DNA of 64,000 nucleotides from Aureococcus anophagefferens. Taxonomy: Eukaryota; Sar; Pelagophyceae; Pelagomonadales; Pelagomonadaceae. Position numbers and translations under genes: made by a program. This document shows, one piece after another, positions 38,321-47,594 of this stretch; the first letter of the stretch is position 1, and every line of letters starts with the position of its first letter. The stretch spans positions 1,587,506 to 1,651,505 of the forward strand of contig NW_008705568.1 in the NCBI RefSeq assembly GCF_000186865.1, read 5' to 3'. Below the pieces are notes generated by a model that saw only the letters and a program-made list of their open reading frames with translations, made no database searches and was not told the origin of the DNA.

Positions 38321-40157
38321 ATGGCGCGGAGAACGCCACTACTGCTCGCGGCCGTGGTCGCCGTCCTCGCCCCCCGGGCGTCGGCCCGCTGCGACTACCG
38401 CGTCGGGGGCAAGTGCTGCACGGGCGCCAACTCCCACGGGGCGCCGGGGCTCGACCTCCTCACGAGCCGGGTCACGGTGTCGAAGCAGAGCACGACGGCC
38501 GACGGGGGCTACGTTGTCGACCTGCGGCTGGACCTGCGCTTCCTCGAGACGGACGACGACCTCTGGTGGCCCGTGACCTGGGGCCACCTCGTCGAGAGCC
38601 ACGGCCGCGAGATCCACGTCTTCTTGGTCCACGAGGACCTGGGCAGCGTCTGGCACGTGCACGGCCAGCGGGGCCAGGCGCACAGCGACCTCGAGCGGGC
38701 CTGCGTGGACCGGGGCGTCTGGTACGCCGAGGGCGGGGGCTGCGACTGGGTCGCCGAGGACCCGGAGGGCCGCTGCGGCCTCGAGTCGACGAACACGGGC
38801 GAGCGCGGCCACGACGGCTGCCCCTGCGCCTGCAACACGCAGTTCGCCGAGTTCTTCTACGCGCGCGACGTCGCGCTGAGCGTCGGCGGCACCTACCGCG
38901 TCCTCGTGACCTACGTCGTCGACGCGGACTCGCTCCGCATGCGCGCCCGCCGCGTCCGGCGACCGTTGACTATCCGTTGACTCTTTCGTGCCCAGGTGCG
39001 TCGCCGAGGAGAGCGTGCACACGCACCCCGGCGGGTCCGCGATCCACGTCATGTCCGCGGAGACGTCCGTCGTGCGCGTGGGCTTCTCCTACCGCACGCC
39101 CCTCGACGAGGAGACGCCCTGGGACGTGAGCGCGACGGTGGCCGCGGGGCTCCACGACCTCGCGGACGTGGGTGTGGATTATCGGGACGAGGTGACGACG
39201 ACGCGCGCGCGGCTCATGCGCGGCGGCGCGTGCGACGCCGACGCCGCGGAGGCGGACGTGCGGCTCGAAATCGAGGCGCTCGAGGACTCGGCCTACCCCG
39301 CGGACCTGTCGTCGCCGGCGGACGCGGATCCGGCGCTGTTCCTCGCCGCGCCGGGCTGCGCGCTCCTCCGGTGGACCGTCGCCGGCGAGACCCTGGCGCC
39401 CTACCTCGGCGTCGCGGCCCACGTGCTCGTGGCGAGGCTGGACCTCGCGGCGTCGGCCTTCGGCTACGCCGGCGAGCCGCCCTACACCTTCCACTTCCAC
39501 GGCGCGACGCCGGAGAACGTCGAGCGCGAGTCCGCGTGCGCGGCGAACCACCTCGACTTTGCGAGCGACGCGTCCGCGAGCGACCTGGGCCACGTCGTCG
39601 TCGGGTCCGCGGTCTTCCCCGAGCCGGGCGTCTACCTCGTCGCCGCGTTCATGGCCGCCGACGGCGGCTGGACCGCGCTCCCCGCGACGCACGCGGTCTT
39701 CGTCGGGGGCTACTGCGCGGGCGCCGCGTCGCCGGCGCCGGCGACCTGCGCCGGGGCCTGGCGGGCGGCGGCGCCCTCCTGCGCCGCGGGGGGCACGGAC
39801 GGGCCCACCGTCGTGCCCGGGACGCCGTCCGCGGCGCCCGTCTTCGCGCCGACGCGCGGCGCGCGGGCGTCCGCGGCCGCGGCCGACGACGACGCGGCCG
39901 CGGCGAACACGTTCGTCGTCCTCGTCGTCTTCCTGCCCTGCATGGTCCTCGTCATGCTGCTCCTCTACCTCAAGGTCACGCGCGCGGCGCCGCGCGCGCC
40001 GGACCCGGCGGCCGAGGAGCTCCGCGCGCCGCCGTCGCCGGGCGCGGCGCCGCCGCCGCCGCCGGCCTGGATCTCGGCGCCGCCCAAGGAGCGCGCGAGC
40101 GAGATCGAGCTCCCCCTCGCCAACGGCACGGACCCCAACGCCGGCGGGATATGTTAG
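38321..40157 (+). CDS. Secreted/type I membrane glycoprotein-like protein (two exons)
   Basis: The start at 38321 gives a signal peptide (MARRTPLLLAAVVAVLAPRA). The ectodomain is beta-rich with paired Cys (CDYRVGGKCC, CPCAC) and has several His-x-His segments (EIHVFLVHEDLGSVWHVHGQ, YTFHFHGAT). After a short intron ending at 38995 the second exon continues (RCVAEESVHTHPGGSAIHV) to a C-terminal span (FVVLVVFLPCMVLVMLLLYL) and a Pro-rich cytosolic tail. The HVHG/HFHG segments recall cupredoxin- or FixH-like folds but the copper ligands cannot be assigned. No family is named with confidence. Confidence 0.6.
38965..38995 (+). other. Very short intron between the two exons of the 38.3-40.2 kb gene
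   Basis: The two reading frames join in phase if an intron ends at the AG at 38994-38995 (CTTTCGTGCCCAG). A GT donor at 38965 gives 31 bp; a GC donor at 38941 gives 55 bp. The region repeats CCGTTGACT twice, which could serve as a branch site. No 8-bp duplication flanks it. Confidence 0.45.
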
Positions 40158-40390
40158 TGTCCACACTCATCTAGTAACATCCCCTCTTTTTTTTAAGTCA
40201 GCCCCTTGGCTCGCTGAGGGCGGTCGAAGATCAGCCCGGTCCGGCCGCGTCCGACCCCCGGGGAGGTTTTTTAGTGGACGCTGCAAGTTGCGCGAAATAA
40301 CGGGCAGGGCAGCCTCTGGTGGCCACTGCGCCGTGCGGCCGCGGACGTTCCGCGCGTCGACGGCCGCGCCCGCGTCCAACAGCGTTCCCG

Positions 40391-41200
40391 ATGTTTGCCG
40401 AGGCGCCGCGGCTCGGCTACGACGCGCGGCGCCGCGACGACGCGGACACGGCGAGCGACGTGAGCGACGCCGAGGACTTCCTCCGGTCCATCGACGGCGA
40501 CGCGTCGCGGGGCTCGCGGCGCGGGCGCTACGACTACGACCGCCGCGACCTGGGCGCCGTGAACCGCGGCCACTACCTCGGGGACTCGCGCGTGGCCGGC
40601 AGCCCCCAGCGGCCCCGGGACTGGGCGCGCGCCGACGAGATCCTCGGGCCCATGACGGCGCCGGCGTCGTCGTCGCGGCTCGCGTCGCCGGACGACGACG
40701 GCCGCTTCCGCCTCGCGGCGTCGGCGCTGCGGTCGCCCGTGCGGGACCTGCGCAAGGACCCGCACCTCGTGCTCCACGACGTCAAGGCGACCTGGTCCCC
40801 CGACGGCGAGCTCGTGCGCGTGGACCACGGCCGCGGCGGGTCGCCCGGCGGCCGCGAGGAGTCGCCGCCGTCCGCGCTCGCGCGGAGCCGCCACTTCGGC
40901 GCCGCGCCGGCGCTCGGGGACCGCGGCCGCCGCGAGTTCGAGGCGCCGCGGCCCGCCCTCGCGTCGGCCCTCGCCGCCGCGGCCGCGGCCGCGGACGTCG
41001 CCGCGGCCCGCGCCGGCGGCGCGTCCGATGGGGCGGCCGTCGCGACGCTCGGCCACGTCGCCGAGATCCTCGCGCGGGCCATCGCCCAGATCGCCCTCGG
41101 CCACGACGGCCCCGGAAACGCGCCGGCGCCCGCGCCGGCGCCCGCCGAGCCCGCGGCGTCGTCGCCCGCGGACGCGCTCGCGGCGCCGGGCGCCGCCGCG

Positions 41201-41231
<31 letters not shown>

Positions 41232-41677
41232 ACGCCTGGACGGCCCAGGTCGACCCGGGCTCCGGCGCGACCTACTACCGCAACGAGGCCACGGGGGAGG
41301 TCTCGTGGACGGACCCGACCGCGGCCGCGCCGCCGGCCGGCGCCGCCGCGGCCGACTGGGTCGAGGCCGTCGACCCGGGCTCGGGCGCGACCTACTACAC
41401 GAACAGCGCCACGGGCGAGACGTCCTGGACCAAGCCCGACGACGCCGCCGCCGCCGCCGCCGCGCCCGCGGGCGACTGGGTGGAGGCCGTCGACCCGTCG
41501 ACCGGCGCGACGTACTACACGAACGCGGCGACGGGGGAGACGTCCTGGACCAAGCCCACGGACTACGCGAGCGCGGAGCCCGCGGACTCGGAGTGGGCCG
41601 AGCAGACGGACCCGTCCACCGGCGCCGTCTACTACCTCAACATGACCACGGGCGAGTCCGCCTGGACGAAGCCCTGA
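40391..41677 (+). CDS. Protein with four tandem WW domains
   Basis: 428 residues from the ATG at 40391 (MFAEAPRLGYDARRRDD). The N-terminal half is acidic/basic and disordered, then comes an Ala-rich helix. The C-terminal third has four WW domains of about 30 residues: WTAQVDPGSGATYYRNEATG, WVEAVDPGSGATYYTNSATG, WVEAVDPSTGATYYTNAATG and WAEQTDPSTGAVYYLNMTTG. Each is followed by a second Trp and Pro (SWTDP, SWTKP, SWTKP, AWTKP). WW domains bind Pro-rich ligands; tandem arrays occur in splicing and signalling adaptors. Domains two and three are nearly identical, pointing to recent duplication. Confidence 0.8.
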
Positions 41678-41719
41678 GGGCGGCGTTTTTCTTTCGAAGT
41701 AAAGGCGCGGCGCCCCTCG

Positions 41720-42172
41720 CTAGCTCGACCTTAGGAAGAAGCCGTCGCCGTCCGTGGCGAGGCCGAGGCCCTTCGTCGTCCGGTAGACGCGCTTCAACAG
41801 CCGCGACAGCGGGAACGTCTCGCCGGCCATGAGCGTCTCGTGGCGGCGCGCGTCCCCGCGGTTGAAGACGACGACGCAGGGGATGCCCTCGTCGAGGATG
41901 CCGAGGTCCGCCGCGAGGGCCGCGCCGCCGTCGCCGTCGATGTTGACGCGCGCGGGCTCCAATCGGCTCGCCTGCGCCGCGAGCTCGAGCCACGTGGGCT
42001 CGAACTCCTGGCAGTAGCCGCACATGCCGGAGAAGAACTCCACGAGGAAGACGCGCCGCGACGCGCCGACGACGGCCCGGAACTCGTCCGCGTCGCGGAT
42101 CTCGCGCCGCTCGTTGGCGCCGGAGCCCAGGGCGACGAGAGAGACGGCGGCGAGGAGGGCGCGGCGCGCCAT
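41720..42172 (-). CDS. Secreted thioredoxin-like protein with CGYC site
   Basis: 150 residues from the ATG at 42172 (MARRALLAAVSLVALGSGA, signal peptide). A thioredoxin fold follows: FLVEFFSGMCGYCQEFEPTW carries the redox CGYC, then ARVNIDGDGG, then GIPCVVVFNRGDARRHETL, where the cis-proline position reads IPC. It ends soon after the fold, with no ER retrieval signal. It is PDI-like in family but a single domain, so probably an ER or secreted thiol oxidoreductase. The 5' flank has a 26-bp direct repeat. Confidence 0.8.
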   Translation of the reverse strand: MARRALLAAVSLVALGSGANERREIRDADEFRAVVGASRRVFLVEFFSGMCGYCQEFEPTWLELAAQASRLEPARVNIDGDGGAALAADLGILDEGIPCVVVFNRGDARRHETLMAGETFPLSRLLKRVYRTTKGLGLATDGDGFFLRSS

Positions 42173-42182
42173 GGGCGCGCGC

Positions 42183-42239
42183 GGAAGCGAGGCGCCCGGG
42201 CGTCGCGGCCTTTGGAAGCGAGGCGCCCGGACGTCGCGG
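42183..42239. repeat. 26-bp direct repeat upstream of the thioredoxin-like gene
   Basis: Two copies, 42183-42208 and 42214-42239, start GGAAGCGAGGCGCCCG and differ at one base, with a period of 31 bp. They sit 11 bp upstream of the gene's ATG, in the gap (42173-42346) shared with the divergent SWEET gene. Confidence 0.8.
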
Positions 42240-42346
42240 CGATGCGTGCTGCGTTCGAGGCGAATCACAACCGCACAGCCTCACGCAGCAGGCCGCGGCG
42301 GCATCTCCTCCTCAAGTGAAGCTCAACAACGAGTTCGCAGAGCAGA

Positions 42347-43280
42347 ATGGGCGCCTTCCTCCGAGCGATCGGCTGGGGCAGCCTGGCGCCGTCGGACCCG
42401 GCGGTCGTCGCCATCGGCTGGATCGGCTCGGCCGCCGCGCGGTTCCCGCGTCCCCGAGGCGAGACCGCCGCGCGCACGCGCCCCGGGCAGGCCTTCTTCT
42501 TGTTCCTCAGTCCGCTCGCGACGTTCCGGCGCATCGCCAAAGAGGGCGAGGTCCGGGACTTCGACTACGCGCCCTACGTCGCGAGCCTCATGAACTGCGC
42601 GCTCTGGACGACCTACGCCGTCATCACGCCAGGGCGGCTGCAACCGCTCGCGGGCGGCCCGCGTCGGGAGCGCCCGCGCGACGTCGCGGCCACCGCGGGC
42701 GGCGCAGGTCACGAACGCCGGCGGCGGCGCGCTGGAACTCGCCTACTGCCTCGTCTTCCTCCGCAACGCCCGGGGCGCCGCGCGCGCGCGCGCCGCGCGA
42801 GCGCTCGCCGCCGCCGTCGCGACGGTCGTCGCCGTCGACGCGCTCGCGTGCCTCCTCGCGGCGCGCGTCGGCGCGCCGAAGCTCCCGGGCGACAACCGCG
42901 CCGCGTCCGTCATCGGCAGCGCGCCCCGGCGTCGAGTGGCCGGCGCGTTCGTTCGAGCGCATCTCGTCCCTTCGGTAGGCGTCGCTGCCGTCATGAACGT
43001 GCTCATGTACGCCGCGCCGCTCAACGTCGCGCGCGTCGTCGTCGCGACGGAGTCCGTCGAGTTCATGCCCCTGGGCCTCACGCTCGGCACGCTCGCGTGC
43101 TCCGTGTCGTGGACGACCTACGCGCTCCTCGTCGGCGACGCGACGATCCTCGCGCCCAACGTCCTCGGCGACGTGCTCGGCGTCGCCCAGGTCCTCCTCT
43201 ACGCGCGCTACGCCCGCGCCAAGCCCGCCGAGGCGGCCGCGGCCGACGGCGGCGGCCTGACGACGGGGCTCCTGCAGTAG
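42347..43280 (+). CDS. SWEET/MtN3-type sugar transporter (two exons)
   Basis: Exons are 42347-42649 and 42708-43280 (291 residues), in phase. The first MtN3 half shows FLFLSPLATFRRIAKEGEVR, then DYAPYVASLMNCALWTTYAV; the second shows VMNVLMYAAPLNVARVVVAT, then GLTLGTLACSVSWTTYALLV and APNVLGDVLGVAQVLLY. The duplicated P-L-x-x-x-R/V pattern and the N-x-x-W-x-x-Y motifs are those of SWEET uniporters, which move sucrose or hexoses down their gradient. Helix 3 is rebuilt exactly at the exon junction (PGRLQPL to VTNAGGG). The tail is short. Confidence 0.85.
42650..42707 (+). other. GC-AG intron of the SWEET gene, 58 bp
   Basis: Donor GCGGGCGGCC, acceptor GGCGGCGCAG; both ends are at codon boundaries. 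No target duplication and no pyrimidine tract are visible, so it is not a recognisable introner. It was chosen because it is the only short removal that joins the two MtN3 halves with correct helix 3 sequence. Confidence 0.65.
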
Positions 43281-43303
43281 GCGCCGAAAGTAGCGGACAT
43301 GGG

Positions 43304-45755
43304 CTACTCCAGGACGTGGAGCGCCGCGGCGCGGAGCTTGCCGTCGGCGCTCGCGTAGTGGTCGCAGAACTCGAGGACCGCGCGCGCGTTGCCGGCGTCG
43401 CCGCCGATGCGGGCGGCGAGGGACCGCTCGCAGAGCCGGACGAGGTTCGCGACGCGCGCCTCGTCCGCGGCGACGAGGAGCGCCATCGTCTCGGCCGGGT
43501 CGTCGAGGGCCACGGCGTCGGGCCCCGCGTAGACGTAGGCCAGCAGCTGCCTCGCGACCGCCGGCGCCGCCGCGGCGTAGTCGATCGCGCCGCCGCGGCC
43601 CTGCTCGCGCGCGAAGCGGAGCATGGCCGCGAAGTACTCGTAGCGCGCGAGGATCGCCCCGTGCGCCATCAAAACCGTCCCGCCGCGGACGCGCAGCGTC
43701 GCGTCGGCGCCGACGGCGTCGCCGACGGCGCCCGCCATGTCGTCGGTGAACGTCGACGACACGCGGGCCCCGGCGCAGAGGTCCGCGAGCGCCGGCAGCG
43801 CGAGCGCCGCGCGCGAGCGCCGCGAGGCGCGGCCGCCGGTGCGCCGGCGCGGCGACGCCTACGAAGCGCGACGGTGGCGACGGCGGCCCCGGGGGCGGAT
43901 GTCGCGGGACGCCGGAGCGCCGACGGTCCGTGTAGAGGTACTCGAGCGCGCTCCGGAGGAGCGGCGCGGTGACGCGCGCGCCGCCCTCGAGCGCCGCCGG
44001 GAACTCGAGGTCCTCGCCGCCCGCGGCCGCGAGCATGCCCCGGAAGTATTACGACCGGCGCGACAGGACCACGCGGTGGCACCGAAAGAACGCGCCGCCG
44101 ACGCCCACGCGGACGTCGCCGGACGCGGCGTCGAGGAGCGGCCCGTAGAAGCCCGGCGCGTAGACGGAGCCCGCGTCGCGGACGACGCACGCGCAGTGCT
44201 TGCCGCCCGCGGCGACGGCGAGGACGTCGGCGACGTCGGGCACGACGTCGGGGCCCGGCGACAGGAACGGGCCCGCGCGGCCCCGCCCCAGGACGCCGAA
44301 CGCGGGCCAGCCCCAGGTCACGAGGCGCCCGGTCCCGTCGACGGCGACGACGTGCGCGGACCCCGACGCCGCCGCCGCGAGGCCCCGGGGCGCCGTGAGC
44401 CGGGGCACGCAGTAGTACTCCGCGTCGACGTAGTCGCCGCGAGCGCCGCCGAGGTCGCCGTGCTGGCCGTACTCCTGCGACGGGGCGGCGCGTCCGCGGG
44501 GCTCGGGGGCGCGCGCGCCGTCGCGTCGACGGCGCCGGCGGGCGACCGCGTGGCCGAAGAACCAGGTGCCCCCCGCCTCGTCCAGGACGAGCCTACGAAG
44601 CATGACGGTCACGATTGCTCGTTGTGTTCCCACGCAAAATCTCTCGAAAGTCGTCGCGGCCACAGGACGCTGGGACGAGCGAGTGGTTCGCGCCCGCGGA
44701 CAGCGCCGCGGGCGCCGCGCCGTCGCCGAGCGCGACGGGCACGGGCGCGAGGCGGCCCGTGACGCGGCGCCCGAGGCCGAGCTGGCCGAGCGCGCCCTGG
44801 CCGAAGGCGAAGAGGACGCCGTCGCAGATGGCCAGCGAGTGCTGGCCGCCCGCGGCGACGGCGGCGACGCGGCCGCGGAGACCGACGCGCTCGAAGCGCT
44901 CGAGGTTCACGCGGTGGCCGAGGCCGCACTGGCCGCGGTCGTTGTAGCCCGACGCGTAGGCCGCGCCGCTCGCGGCCCGGGCCAGGTTGTGGCCGTAGCC
45001 CGCCGAGACCTCGACGATGGTCTCGTGGAGGAGGCTACCGGCGAGGCGCGGCGCCGGCACGGAGGCCCGCCGCGCGTTCATACCTAGGCGGGGCGCGGCG
45101 TCGCCGCGGGCGGCGGCGCCGCCGGCGCGGGCCGCGCGCGCGCGAGGCCCACCGTGGCCCTCCGCTCGGCGCCGTCGTCGTCGCCCGACTCGGGCGCCGC
45201 CGTGAGCCAGCGCTCCGTGGACTCGCGGACGATGCGCGCGAGCGTCGCGTCCGCGCGCTGCGCGCCGCGGAGCTCCTCCGCGGGCGCGGCGCCCGCCGTC
45301 GTCGACGCCTCCATGGCCGTCGCGCCGGCGCCGGCCGCCGCCGTGTGGCAGAGGCCCCACTCGAAGACCTTGCCGGACGCCGTCGCGCAGAGGCTGTGGA
45401 ACGCGCCGCAGGCGACGGCGACGGCGCGCTCGCCGCCGAGGCCGCCGACGACGCCGGGCGCCGCCGCGCCGCGGCCCTCGACGCCGCGGCCGAGCTGGCC
45501 CTCGCGTCCGCGGCCGAAGGACACGACGTCGCCGTGCTCCGTGGCGACGAGCGTGTGCGCCTCGCCGCAGGCGACGGCGACGGCGCGCTCGCCGCCCGTG
45601 CCCAGGTCCACGCGGATCGGCGACCGCGCGCACCAGCGCTTGCGCTGGCGCGCGTTCTCGCCGCCGAGCTCCTCCTTCGACGGCTCCGCGTCGCAGGCGT
45701 CCTCGGCGACGCCCAGCGCCAGCTCGCTGCCGCAGCCCCAGGTCCAGACGCTCAT
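43304..45755 (-). CDS. RCC1-repeat protein with two BTB domains; several introns and one in-frame stop
   Basis: Starts MSVWTWGCGSELALGVAED at 45755. RCC1 blades follow: AVAVACGEAHTLVATEHGDV, VVSFGRGREGQLGRG, AVACGAFHSLCATASGKVFE. After an intron near 45083-45148 come AVAAGGQHSLAICDG and LFAFGQGALGQLGLG; after the 88-bp intron 44593-44680, LVLDEAGGTWFFGHA and LAVAAGGKHCACVVRDAG. The first BTB part is DVRVGVGGAFFRCHRVVLSR, then RS-stop-YFRGMLAAAGG. TAA at 44049-44051 stands where this BTB motif has Glu. After another short intron (about 43858-43911) a second BTB follows (VLMAHGAILARYEYFAAMLR) and a BACK-like tail to 43304. RCBTB-type proteins act as cullin-3 adaptors. The stop may be an error or mark a decaying gene. 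Confidence 0.75.
44593..44680 (-). mobile_element. Short introner-like intron (80-bp insert plus 8-bp duplication)
   Basis: On the gene strand GCTCGTCC occurs at both ends: 44680-44673 just inside the intron and 44592-44585 at the start of the next exon. The intron opens with the GC of the first copy and ends GCTTCGTAG. Removal rebuilds a standard RCC1 segment (AGANHSLVLDEAGGTWFFGH). The structure is the same as in the introner families, but the 80-bp insert has no clear terminal inverted repeats and no family-1 or family-2 sequence. Confidence 0.75.
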
Positions 45756-45908
45756 GGTTGGCCGCTTCCGGAAGCGCTGCGTCGCGTCGTGGCAGCACTC
45801 ACACCGCGGAGAGAGCGCAAAGCTTGTTCGGGTTGGTTGGCCGCTTCCGAAAGCGCTGCACGCGGGTGCCAGCTCTCACGCGCGGAGAGCGCGATGCTTG
45901 TTCGGGCT
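45756..45908. repeat. Tandem direct repeat of about 75-79 bp at the divergent RCC1-BTB/IP3R-like promoter
   Basis: Unit 1 (45756-45834) and unit 2 (45835-45908) both start GGTTGGCCGCTTCCG and end with GCTTGTTCGGG, with a handful of changes and small indels between them. The array begins at the base next to the RCC1-BTB start codon and fills most of the 222 bp between the two divergent genes. Confidence 0.75.
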
Positions 45909-45977
45909 GCATCATGAGGGAAACCTGAATGCCGTTGCCCCATCATGCCGTCGTCTCGTCGGGGCAGCCCTGGAAGC

Positions 45978-47584
45978 ATGGAGCCATCGTTGGTCGACGG
46001 CGGCGCGTCGCCGTTGCGCACGGGCGCCGTCGTGTGCCTGGCGCAGGTCGTCGACGGCGTGACCTACCGCCTGCGCAGCTCGCGCTGCTGCCAGCTCGGC
46101 TGCAGCTTCGCGCCGGCGCGCGACGGCTTCCGCGAGGACTTCCAGTTCCGCGTCGTCGCCGCGCGGTCCTTCCCCGCGGCGTCGGCGCGGCGGCGGCCGC
46201 CGCGGCACGGCGGCGAGGCCGGCGAGTCCGGCGCCGCGCCGCGGCCGCTGCGCTTCGGCGACCGCGTGGCCCTCGAGCGCGCAAGGGGCGGCGGCTTTTT
46301 AGCCGAGGGCGCCGACGCGTCCGACGCGTCGCCGGAGTGCCTGGGCCTGACCTTCGTCGACGGCGCCGCGCCCGGCGGTCGGGCGACCTTCTCGCTGGCG
46401 CCCGTCTACCGGTCGCAGCGCGACGGCGCGGCCGTCACCGACGGCGAGGAGGTGCTCCTCGTGTCGCGGGGCAAGTTCCGCCTCTCCGCCGAGGCCGTGG
46501 GCCTCCCCGGCGGCGGCGTCGCGCGCGAGGCCGTGCTGCGCCCCCAGGGCGCGCGGCCGCGGCCCCTCGACGGCACGCGGCTCGCGCTCGTGCCGCCGGC
46601 GCCGCGCGCCGCCGAGGGCCTCCGCTTCCGCGACGGCCAAGCGCTGGCCCTCTTCCACGAGGAGCACGCCCAGTTCCTCTCCGCGGACCCGCGCGGCCCG
46701 CTCCGGGCCCTGCGGCGCACGTTCCTCGGCGGCGCGGAGCCGTGCGGCGACTACGGCAGGCCGCTGCTCCCCGCGTGGAAATCGACCGCCGGTTCGGGAC
46801 GTCCCGACCAAACTTTGAAATTGCCGACGGCCGCGGACCTGCGGCGCATGTACATGCAGCTCTTCTTCAACTTCGTCGTGGCGCTCCTGCTCCTCAACAT
46901 GGTCGCGGGCATCATCATCGACACCTTCAGCCAGCTGAGCCAGGAGAGCCTCGAGGCGTCGAAGATCAAGATGAACGAGTGCTTCACAGGGCAGCACAAG
47001 AGAGCGAAATTCCCAACTTCAAAGGCTCCGATCTCGGCCATTTTCCACTCGTTTTGGCTGATTTTTGGACGAGCGATCATCTCTCGGAACGGTCTCGAAG
47101 CGTGGATGTTTTTTCCGTAACGCGCGCGCGCGGAACACTCACGTTGAAGCGACGTTGAATCACCCTTGTGCTGCCCAGGTGCTTCACGACGGGCCTCCAC
47201 CGGTCGCAGTTCGAGACGCTCAAGGAGGTCGACTTCGACCTCGACCACAAGCCCCGCTGCGCCATGCTCAACTACGTCCACTTCATCGGCTACGTCATGC
47301 ACAAGGACTGCGTCAACGACTCGCCGCTCGAGCGCGCCGTCCGCGACAAGCTCCGCGACGGCGACGCGTCCTGGATCCCGACGCTCACGTGGTTCTCCCT
47401 CGAGAACCACGGCCAGGCCGAGCGCGAGCAGGTCGGCGAGGACGAGCAGGTCCGCGCGCTCATCGCGGACGTCGCCGCGCGGAGCGACGCGCGCCTCGAC
47501 GCGCTCGCCGCCGCCGTCGCGGACCTCGCGCGCGGCGCGGCGCGCGACCGCGCGCCCACGGCCGACGACGCGCGCCCGCCCTAG
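45978..47584 (+). CDS. IP3/ryanodine-receptor-like protein lacking its central region
   Basis: Exons are 45978-46978 and 47179-47584 (468 residues). The N-terminal 260 residues match the ligand-binding/MIR region of IP3 receptors: VVCLAQVVDGVTYRLRSSRC, LRFGDRVALERARGGGFLAE, GQALALFHEEHAQFLSADPR. Then, after about 18 odd residues, the last membrane helix appears: LFFNFVVALLLLNMVAGIII with DTFSQLSQES. It is followed by the receptor's C-terminal Cys/His segment (NECFTTGLHRSQFE, CAMLNYVHFIGYVMHKD). Real receptors have some 1,500-2,500 residues between these parts, including the other helices and the pore filter, all absent here. The junction coincides with an introner-like scrap at 46775-46825. 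It cannot be a working channel by itself. Confidence 0.8.
46775..46825 (+). other. Introner-like remnant read through in the IP3R-like ORF
   Basis: This stretch reads GTGGAAATCGACC, then GGGACGTCCCGACCAAACTT. The family-2 introner in UTP18 starts (C)TGTGTGGAAATCAACC, then GGGACGTCGGGGCCAAACT, in the same order and spacing. Here it has no terminal repeat partner and is translated in frame as WKSTAGSGRPDQTLK, residues that fit no IP3R domain. Confidence 0.65.
46979..47178 (+). mobile_element. Introner element, family 1, GT-AG intron of the IP3R-like gene
   Basis: Target duplication GTGCTTCA at 46979-46986 and 47179-47186. The element is 192 bp, starts CAGGGCAGCACAAGAGAG and ends CACCCTTGTGCTGCCCAG. 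Both arms carry the same change (GCAC/GTGC for the usual GGAC/GTCC). Element sense is the same as the gene. Splicing restores the conserved Cys segment (N-E-C-F-T-T-G-L). Confidence 0.95.
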
Positions 47585-47594
47585 GAAGGGGAGT

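Noticed and set aside
3125..47178. Inverted arms of the introners read as bacterial IS ends or MITEs between genes
   Set aside because: All lie inside coding sequences with splice signals at exact ends; no transposase is present. MITE-like mobility is kept as part of the introner interpretation.
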